Shown here piece by piece: positions 6,188-10,875 of a stretch of 10,875 bases of DNA (positions are counted from its first letter, which is position 1; every line of letters begins with the position of its first letter). The translations under genes and the position numbers were made by a program. This DNA comes from CAYHWW01 sp964360145. Its GTDB lineage: Bacteria; Bdellovibrionota; UBA1018; CAYHWW01. Below the pieces are notes generated by a model. The model was not told the origin of the DNA. It ran no database searches and saw nothing but the letters and a program-made list of their open reading frames with translations. The stretch lies in contig CAYHWW010000116.1 in the NCBI GenBank assembly GCA_964360145.1, positions 1 to 10,875 on the forward strand. Reading direction: 5' to 3'.

Positions 6188-6193
6188 GTAACC

Positions 6194-6856
6194 ATGGCAA
6201 GGATGCAAAAAACACAGGCCCAGGGAGGGCCTTCCGGGCAAAAGAGAACGGCGGTGACTTCACCACTGGCTGCAGCGCTGCTGTTGCTTGTGTGCACGGC
6301 TGCCATGGCCCAGAGCACGAGGCCGCCCCCTGATTATCAGAAGCCCAAGGCTCCCAGCCGCCCCATTATGGAGATCAGCGCATTAGGCAGCCTCGCCCGT
6401 TCGGATTACGGCAATGGCAGTTACATGAAGAGCCAGCGGGTCACGGCCAGCGTCGGTCTTTTCATTACCAGCACCACGGAGCTCGAAGTGAGTTACACCG
6501 ATGCGCGCTCTCACTACAACTCCGAGCCCGCGCCTAAGACGGTTACGAAAACCTGGGACAGAATCGCTTCCCTGTCCCTCAGCCAGGCATTGCTGCCCCG
6601 CACGGCTTTCTTTCAACCCTATATCAAGGGCGGCGCGGCTCAGCTCAATCGTCGTCAGCAAGTGACCTACAATGGTGCGGAACAGCCTGAGACCACGTTG
6701 AAGCAGCCCAGTGGCCTTGTGGGTGCGGGCTTTCGTCTCAATATGCTCTCATTCCTGTCGTTGAAGTTGGAACTCACCGCTTACATGCCGAACTTCAACG
6801 TACGTGAGGCAAAGAAAAATTATGACTGGCAAGCGGGCATTACGTTGGTGTTCTGA
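6194..6856 (+). CDS. Probable outer-membrane beta-barrel protein
   Basis: Encodes 220 residues from ATG 6194, 6 bp after the previous stop. The GTG at 6254 is an alternative that gives a more typical signal peptide (MTSPLAAALLLLVCTAAMA|Q); neither start has a strong ribosome binding site. The mature part alternates polar and hydrophobic residues in segments of 8-12 (RVTASVGLFI, TELEVSYTDA, RIASLSLSQAL, FFQPYIKGGAAQL, GLVGAGFRLNM, LSLKLELTAYM, WQAGITLVF). It ends in Phe, the usual signal for the BAM complex. The size fits an 8-strand OmpW/OmpA-like barrel. No Cys is present after the signal. It lies between the FecR-like gene and the aminopeptidase lipoprotein, in the same operon. Confidence 0.75.
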   Translation: MARMQKTQAQGGPSGQKRTAVTSPLAAALLLLVCTAAMAQSTRPPPDYQKPKAPSRPIMEISALGSLARSDYGNGSYMKSQRVTASVGLFITSTTELEVSYTDARSHYNSEPAPKTVTKTWDRIASLSLSQALLPRTAFFQPYIKGGAAQLNRRQQVTYNGAEQPETTLKQPSGLVGAGFRLNMLSFLSLKLELTAYMPNFNVREAKKNYDWQAGITLVF

Positions 6857-7868
6857 GTTCGTCTTGGTGGCGGTGGTGCTGCTGGGTTCGGGCTGTTCCA
6901 CCGTGGGTTATCTCTGGCAGGCCGCGGGGGGGCAAATGACCCTCTACAACCGGGAGCGCCCCGTGGATGAAGTCATCGCCGATCCCCTGGTGTCGTCGAG
7001 GGTGAAGGGGCGGCTCATGCTGCTCAAAGAATTGAAGAAGCTCGTCGAAAAAGAACTCGGCGTGAAAGCCACCGCCAATTACACGACCTACGTGGACATC
7101 AAGCGCCCCTACGTCGTGTGGGTCGTCAGTGCGGCGCCCCCCTTTGAAATCAAAGCCCGCACCTGGTCGTTTCCCATCGCCGGTGCCGTCCCGTATTTGG
7201 GCTATTTCAGGGAAGAGGGGGCGCGAAGCAAGGCCGTGGAACTGGAACAAGAGGGCTTCGACACCTACGTGCGCGGCGCCACCGCGTATTCCACGTTGGG
7301 GTGGCTCCGGGACCCGCTGCTTTCCAGCATGCTTTCCGACGAGGATGGGGAAATGGCGAACCTGCTTTTCCATGAGACAACCCACGATCATGTCTACATC
7401 GGTGGCCAGTCCGGGTTTAACGAAGGGGCCGCGAGTTTCATTGGCGAGTACGGCGAGCGGTTCTACTTGGAGAAACGCTTCGGCACTGACTCGGAGCCTG
7501 TGAGGCAGTGGACACTGCGCCGGGAGAAGCGTCGTCAGCGCGCCTTGGAAGTGAAAACCTTCGCCCAGTCCCTGCAGCGCTATTACACGGAGAGCGCGGG
7601 CCTCGACGAAGGCGTGCGCCGCGCCGTCAAAGAAGAACGCTTCCGCACCTTCGGCAAAGGTTTTAAGAACAATGCGACGCTGGTGGCCTACCTCACCTAC
7701 GAAGACGACCAGGACGTCTTCGACGGCGTTTATAAAAAATGCGGAGGGAGCCTCCTGGGCTCCCTCCGATATCTCGCAAAGTTTTCGGAGCAGTACGAAA
7801 ACCTCGCGAAGAAGGCGAGTTCAGCTCGCCCCCAGGAACTGCTGAGTTCTTGGGACGAAGGCTGTTGA
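6822..7868 (+). CDS. Predicted aminopeptidase lipoprotein (PF10023 family, zinc metallopeptidase)
   Basis: Encodes 348 residues. The ATG at 6822 has GAGG (6806-6809) 12 nt upstream; a GTG at 6804 is an alternative. Its start overlaps the barrel gene by 35 bp. The signal ends in LGSGC, with Cys25 lipidated. Conserved features of this family are visible throughout: YLWQAAGGQ after the lipobox, RPVDEVIADP, RPYVVWVVSA, RTWSFPIAGAVPYLGYF, and AYSTLGWLRDPLLSS. The zinc-binding HETTH lies at residues 174-178 and NEGAASF begins at 190, where Glu191 is the probable third ligand. The family is annotated as aminopeptidase by prediction; substrate is unknown. It would act in the periplasm on a membrane leaflet. 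Typical members read HELAHQ, so Thr-Thr here is a mild departure that keeps the catalytic Glu175. Confidence 0.9.
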   Translation: MTGKRALRWCSEFVLVAVVLLGSGCSTVGYLWQAAGGQMTLYNRERPVDEVIADPLVSSRVKGRLMLLKELKKLVEKELGVKATANYTTYVDIKRPYVVWVVSAAPPFEIKARTWSFPIAGAVPYLGYFREEGARSKAVELEQEGFDTYVRGATAYSTLGWLRDPLLSSMLSDEDGEMANLLFHETTHDHVYIGGQSGFNEGAASFIGEYGERFYLEKRFGTDSEPVRQWTLRREKRRQRALEVKTFAQSLQRYYTESAGLDEGVRRAVKEERFRTFGKGFKNNATLVAYLTYEDDQDVFDGVYKKCGGSLLGSLRYLAKFSEQYENLAKKASSARPQELLSSWDEGC

Positions 7869-7887
7869 TTCGTTACAGGCTAGGAGC

Positions 7888-8775
7888 TTACAAACAGGCG
7901 CCGTCGACTTCGACGGATCCGTTGATGGTCCAACCTTGCGACGGTTGCAGCGCTCCAACCGGCGTGTTGTTGTTCACGCAGTTGTTGTAGGTCTGCACGT
8001 TGTGGGCGCAATAGCCATACTGACCGTTCTGGCAGATGCCGTAGTAGGCGTTGGGGCATTGCCACTGGGTGCAGTAGCCGCCATAACAGCCGCTGTAAGG
8101 GGTACAGCTGCTGCTGGGTTGGGCCGTGAGGTAGCTCGTGGTTACGATGACGGTTTCGCTGGCGCACCAGTTGGTCACTAGTTTCCAGTCCGTCTTCACG
8201 TTGCGGATGCGCAGCGTGATGAGCTGGTGGGCGGATGAGCGGGAGATGGATCTTGCGGTGGCCGAGAAGTCCACGATGGCGGAGCCGCTGGCGGACTCAA
8301 TGAAGGCGGTTTGGGTGTTCAGCACGGAGCCGTTCACCACGAAGTCCACCGCCACTTGGATCTTGGTGTAGTTGTGGCTGTAGGCGCCAGCGGAAGAACC
8401 CGCGGAACCGCTGGAGGTGAATTTCACGCGGAAGTTGCTGTCTAAGCCTATTTGATCCGCATAGCCCACGCTGCGGCTCACGTTGCCGGAGGTGGCGTAG
8501 CCACCCTGACCTTGGAAGTTTATGGGAATGAGGTCCTGGGTAGGTACGCAGCCCGTGGCAGTGCCGCCACTGGTGGGGGTGGGGGCTGGTGGGGTAGAGG
8601 TGCTGCCGCCGCCGGAACCAGGGGGGGTGGCGTTGGCCTGGGAGGCCGACTGCCCTACGGCGTTTTTCGCCTCGTCGCTACCACCGCAACCTGTGAGGCT
8701 GACGGCGATCAAGCCCGCGGCAACTAAAAGGGCCAACGGACCGAAGTAATGGTTCAACGAATTCTTGGTTTTCAT
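7888..8775 (-). CDS. Cys-rich lipoprotein, function unknown
   Basis: Encodes 295 residues. The start at 8775 is preferred over one at 8826 because GAGGAG (complement of 8781-8786) lies 5 nt before it and the signal peptide then ends in a standard lipobox, SLTGC, with Cys30. Residues 31-75 are a Gly/Ser/Thr/Pro linker. Residues about 77-200 look like a beta-sandwich (FRVKFTSSGSAG, KIQVAVDFVVNGS, AHQLITLRIRNV). The tail from 204 carries nine Cys (204, 224, 230, 235, 240, 248, 256, 266, 294) among Tyr, Gly, Asn and Gln; with Cys76 that makes ten besides the lipidated one. I recognise no family. It faces the aminopeptidase gene tail to tail with 19 bp between and no visible terminator. Confidence 0.85.
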   Translation of the reverse strand: MKTKNSLNHYFGPLALLVAAGLIAVSLTGCGGSDEAKNAVGQSASQANATPPGSGGGSTSTPPAPTPTSGGTATGCVPTQDLIPINFQGQGGYATSGNVSRSVGYADQIGLDSNFRVKFTSSGSAGSSAGAYSHNYTKIQVAVDFVVNGSVLNTQTAFIESASGSAIVDFSATARSISRSSAHQLITLRIRNVKTDWKLVTNWCASETVIVTTSYLTAQPSSSCTPYSGCYGGYCTQWQCPNAYYGICQNGQYGYCAHNVQTYNNCVNNNTPVGALQPSQGWTINGSVEVDGACL

Positions 8776-8928
8776 AACTGCTCCTCTGCTCTTGTAGGCC
8801 AACCCGCAACTCATACGGATTGACACACCAGTCAGTATTGCAGCAGGGGTGCCATCATCATTTCCTTAAAAATCAATGACTTATGGAGGCCCTCATTGAC
8901 CAAGATTTTGACAGTCGCCCATGAAACC

Positions 8929-8970
8929 AAAAGGTACGCCGTTACTTTTTGCGGCTCACTGCGTCATGAT
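8929..8970 (-). repeat. REP-like dispersed element, copy 2
   Basis: Read on the minus strand this gives TGACGCAGTGAGCCGC, then A-run, GTAACGGCGTACC and T-run. It is nearly identical to 1077-1118 over about 40 bases, in inverted orientation. It lies between the divergent lipoprotein gene (ending its 5' side at 8775) and cinA. Bases 8827-8928 hold nothing else I can support. Confidence 0.8.
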
Positions 8971-8987
8971 TTCGGGGGCGGGGCTCC

Positions 8988-9009
8988 AAAAGGTACGTCG
9001 TTACTTTTT
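8988..9009 (-). repeat. REP-like core, copy 3
   Basis: The 22-bp core alone, with GTAACGACGTACC in place of GTAACGGCGTACC on the minus strand. It lies 17 bp from copy 2 in the same orientation and 26 bp before the cinA start codon. The TGACGCA part is missing. Confidence 0.78.
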
Positions 9010-9035
9010 ACAGGTGTGCGCGTTAATCTATAGAT

Positions 9036-10328
9036 ATGTCCTACGTTCACCCCCGGGCGGCAGTGCTCTCCATCGGCGATGAGCTTCTCATCGGCCAGGT
9101 GGTCAATTCCAACGCGGCGTGGATGGGAGCCGCGCTTACGGACAAGGGCTTCCGCGTCATGCGCCACTTGAGCGTGGGTGATGACGAGGACGCCATTGCG
9201 GCGGCCCTGGACCAATGTCTCTCTGATGCCGAGGTGGTGGTCATTTGCGGGGGCCTGGGCCCCACGGATGATGATCTGACCTTGAGATCCGTTGCGCGCC
9301 ATCTCAAGCGTGGGTTGCGCGTGGACCAAAACTGGGTGGCCCACATCGAAAAATTCTTCCGCTCCCGGGGTCGGGAAATGGCGCCGAGCAATGTGCGCCA
9401 AGGGGAAGTCCCGGAGGGCGCCGAGCTCTTGCCCAATCCTTCAGGCACCGCGCCGGGCATTTGGGTGGAGCTCACCACGGAGGACGCCACGGGCCCCGCC
9501 CACGCGGGCAAGGTGCTGGCCCTCACCCCTGGGGTGCCCTACGAGATGATGGAGATCATGGAGCAGGAGATCCTGCCGCGCCTCGCACCCCGGGCCAAGG
9601 GCTGCGCCATCTTTCACCGCACTTTGCACACCGCGGGGCTTGGCGAGTCCCAGCTGGCCCAGATGATCAGCGGTACGCGCACCATGCTCACGCCGTCGCT
9701 GAAACTCGCCTATCTGCCGCATTTCGGTGAGGTGCGGCTCCGCATCACCGCGGAGGCGGAAAACAGCGTGCGTGCGGAAGGGGACGCGGCCCCGCTGGAA
9801 TTTTTCCTGCGCCAGAAGTTGGAGCACCATCTCTATGGCGCCGATGGCGACACCCTGGAGCTGGCCGTGATCCGTTTGTTGCGGGAACGCAAGGCCACCA
9901 TCGCCGTTGCGGAATCCTGCACCGGTGGCCTCATCAACAATCGCTTCACCAACGTGCCCGGCAGTTCCCAGATCCTCCATGGCGGCATCATCACTTATGC
10001 GAATGTTGTGAAAACCGCGGAGCTTGGAGTGCCGGCGGAGTTATTCACCACGGTGGGGGCTGTCAGCGAAGAGGTGGCCCGAGCCATGGCGGAAGGGGTA
10101 CGCCGCAAATTCAGCGCCACCATCGGCTTGGCGGTGACGGGCATCGCCGGCCCCGATGGCGGCACGCCTGAAAAACCCGTGGGCACGGTTTGGATCGCCG
10201 TCTGCGATGGCAAGGGCACCGTGGCTCGCAAGGTCATCTGCGAACAGAATCGTCTGCGCAACAAAGAGCGCTTTACCACCGCGGCCCTCAATAGCGTCCG
10301 TTTAAGGCTTTTGGGTAAGCTGCCCTGA
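9036..10328 (+). CDS. cinA: CinA: competence/damage-inducible family protein, NMN deamidase with MoCF-like N-terminal domain
   Basis: Encodes 430 residues, full length for two-domain CinA. The N-terminal MoCF-type domain shows LSIGDELLIGQ (11-21), the hallmark GGLGPTDDDLT (72-82), NPSGTAPG (134-141) and TPGVPYEM (164-171). In the family this domain hydrolyses ADP-ribose. The C-terminal PncC domain shows AESCTGG (292-298), with Ser294 as expected nucleophile, YANVVK (321-326) and VTGIAGPDGGT (367-377). It deamidates nicotinamide mononucleotide to nicotinic acid mononucleotide in the pyridine nucleotide cycle. All key motifs are intact. The ATG at 9036 fits the family start exactly, but no Shine-Dalgarno is visible. 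It stands alone, with REP-like repeats upstream and no recA next to it in this window. Confidence 0.96.
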   Translation: MSYVHPRAAVLSIGDELLIGQVVNSNAAWMGAALTDKGFRVMRHLSVGDDEDAIAAALDQCLSDAEVVVICGGLGPTDDDLTLRSVARHLKRGLRVDQNWVAHIEKFFRSRGREMAPSNVRQGEVPEGAELLPNPSGTAPGIWVELTTEDATGPAHAGKVLALTPGVPYEMMEIMEQEILPRLAPRAKGCAIFHRTLHTAGLGESQLAQMISGTRTMLTPSLKLAYLPHFGEVRLRITAEAENSVRAEGDAAPLEFFLRQKLEHHLYGADGDTLELAVIRLLRERKATIAVAESCTGGLINNRFTNVPGSSQILHGGIITYANVVKTAELGVPAELFTTVGAVSEEVARAMAEGVRRKFSATIGLAVTGIAGPDGGTPEKPVGTVWIAVCDGKGTVARKVICEQNRLRNKERFTTAALNSVRLRLLGKLP

Positions 10329-10336
10329 GGGCTTTC

Positions 10337-10351
10337 TTAACGCCGCGTTAA
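10337..10351 (+). terminator. Small hairpin after cinA, weak terminator candidate
   Basis: TTAACG and CGTTAA pair around a CCG loop, 8 bp after the cinA stop. No T-run follows, so intrinsic termination would be poor. It may only mark the mRNA 3' end or be chance. Confidence 0.25.
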
Positions 10352-10417
10352 AGATATGTTCTGAATAACTAGTAATACTCTTGATTTATAAACGGAGCTG
10401 ACGCATCTGCATTTCAA

Positions 10418-10875
10418 ATGAAAAATGGCAGATTACAGTCGTTTCGATTCTTTAACACTAAAAACAGTCAGGTATTGGTTTCAGCGCTGCTGACGATGGC
10501 ACTGCAGCTGCTCCTCACCACCGACGCCGTCGCACAGGTTTGTCGTTCCGAAGACTACATTCTAGGGCGCCCGGCCTGCCTTGCAGGGACAGGAACCGAC
10601 ACGGGCAACGGTGGCAACGGCGGCAGCATCGCTGGCATGACCTTGACCGTGCCGCCGCTTGCGACGCCGTCGATCTGGTGTGCGAGCCTCTCGGGTTTTC
10701 TCACCAACGCCCTATCTTTTGCGCGCTTGCTGCCCACCAACCTTGAGAGCCGCATGAACCTTGTGGCCAACGCCCAGGCCCTTACGGCGGCCTACGAGCG
10801 AGGCGAATTCGCGATCTACCCCACGACCTACACCCTGCTCACCCGGGCACTGGCCATCAACAATGTCATCCCCAC
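10418..10875 (+). CDS. Secreted protein of unknown function, 3' truncated by window edge
   Basis: The frame is open from ATG 10418 to the last base, 152 codons with no stop, and the upstream frame closes at TGA 10382-10384, with no other in-frame ATG between. Residues 1-40 form a signal peptide with a basic n-region, a hydrophobic core (VLVSALLTMALQLLL) and AVA|Q cleavage. The mature start (QVCRSEDYILGRPAC) has two Cys, then a Gly/Asn/Thr-rich stretch (about 57-69), then a helical region. An AT-rich stretch (10355-10392, including TATAAA) precedes it and may hold its promoter; GGAG (10394-10397) is too far (20 nt) to be an ideal ribosome site. No family recognised. Confidence 0.8.
   Translation, partial: MKNGRLQSFRFFNTKNSQVLVSALLTMALQLLLTTDAVAQVCRSEDYILGRPACLAGTGTDTGNGGNGGSIAGMTLTVPPLATPSIWCASLSGFLTNALSFARLLPTNLESRMNLVANAQALTAAYERGEFAIYPTTYTLLTRALAINNVIP

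Noticed and set aside
8820..8848. TTGACA at 8820-8825 as a -35 box toward cinA
   Set aside because: No acceptable -10 hexamer 16-18 bp downstream.
8929..9009. Two direct repeats with a short spacer as a mini CRISPR array
   Set aside because: Only two copies, a 37-bp spacing between cores, core length 22 with sequence difference, no cas genes, and an inverted copy 7.8 kb away: this fits REP-like elements, not CRISPR.
9007..9034. TTTACA and TATAGA with a 16-bp spacer as the cinA promoter
   Set aside because: Transcription would start about position 9041, after the ATG at 9036 that fits the CinA N-terminus, so it cannot give a full-length message.
9441..9980. Minus-strand open frame of 179 codons
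   Set aside because: Lies entirely inside cinA, whose motifs are unambiguous.

Overview
The window is GC-rich and codes for a dense set of exported proteins. Sec signal peptides ending in AxA|Q-type sites, lipoprotein lipoboxes, a probable outer-membrane beta-barrel ending in Phe, and a full-length two-domain CinA all point to a diderm (Gram-negative) bacterium. The left-edge subtilase tail with a CUB-like domain is a combination I associate with Bdellovibrio-type predators and other deltaproteobacteria-like lineages. That placement is a guess, because no rRNA or other phylogenetic marker is present.

Layout. (1) Positions 1-926: the 3' end of a probable secreted S8 serine protease, a strong intrinsic terminator, then a small exported charged coiled-coil protein. 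(2) Positions 927-1133: two non-coding elements, a 127-bp fold-back palindrome and a REP-like element that recurs in inverted orientation near 8929-9009. (3) Positions 1130-1675, minus strand: a small exported protein of unknown function whose stop codon lies inside the REP-like element. (4) Positions 1734-4100: a sequence closely matching a sigma-54 promoter, followed by three consecutive genes for secreted Cys-rich proteins. These three share one cysteine spacing pattern and appear to be an undescribed paralogous family. (5) Positions 4214-7868: four tightly packed envelope genes with overlaps of 1 and 35 bp and a gap of 6 bp. They encode a coiled-coil/His-rich/TPR lipoprotein, a FecR-like periplasmic protein, a beta-barrel protein, and a PF10023-type aminopeptidase lipoprotein. 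The first of these has its Shine-Dalgarno and GTG start buried in a hairpin. (6) Positions 7888-8775, minus strand: a Cys-rich lipoprotein. (7) Positions 8929-9009: two REP-like copies, then cinA (9036-10328). (8) Positions 10418 to the edge: the start of another secreted protein.

How the genes may work together. Regions 4 and 5 lie on one strand in sequence and nearly every product is exported. A cell-envelope or surface system is a reasonable reading: three disulfide-rich exported proteins, a multivalent TPR/coiled-coil lipoprotein, a FecR-like protein, an outer-membrane barrel and a metalloprotease. No gene has a demonstrated role here, so this is inference from context. cinA is a housekeeping gene of NAD salvage and is probably unrelated to the rest.
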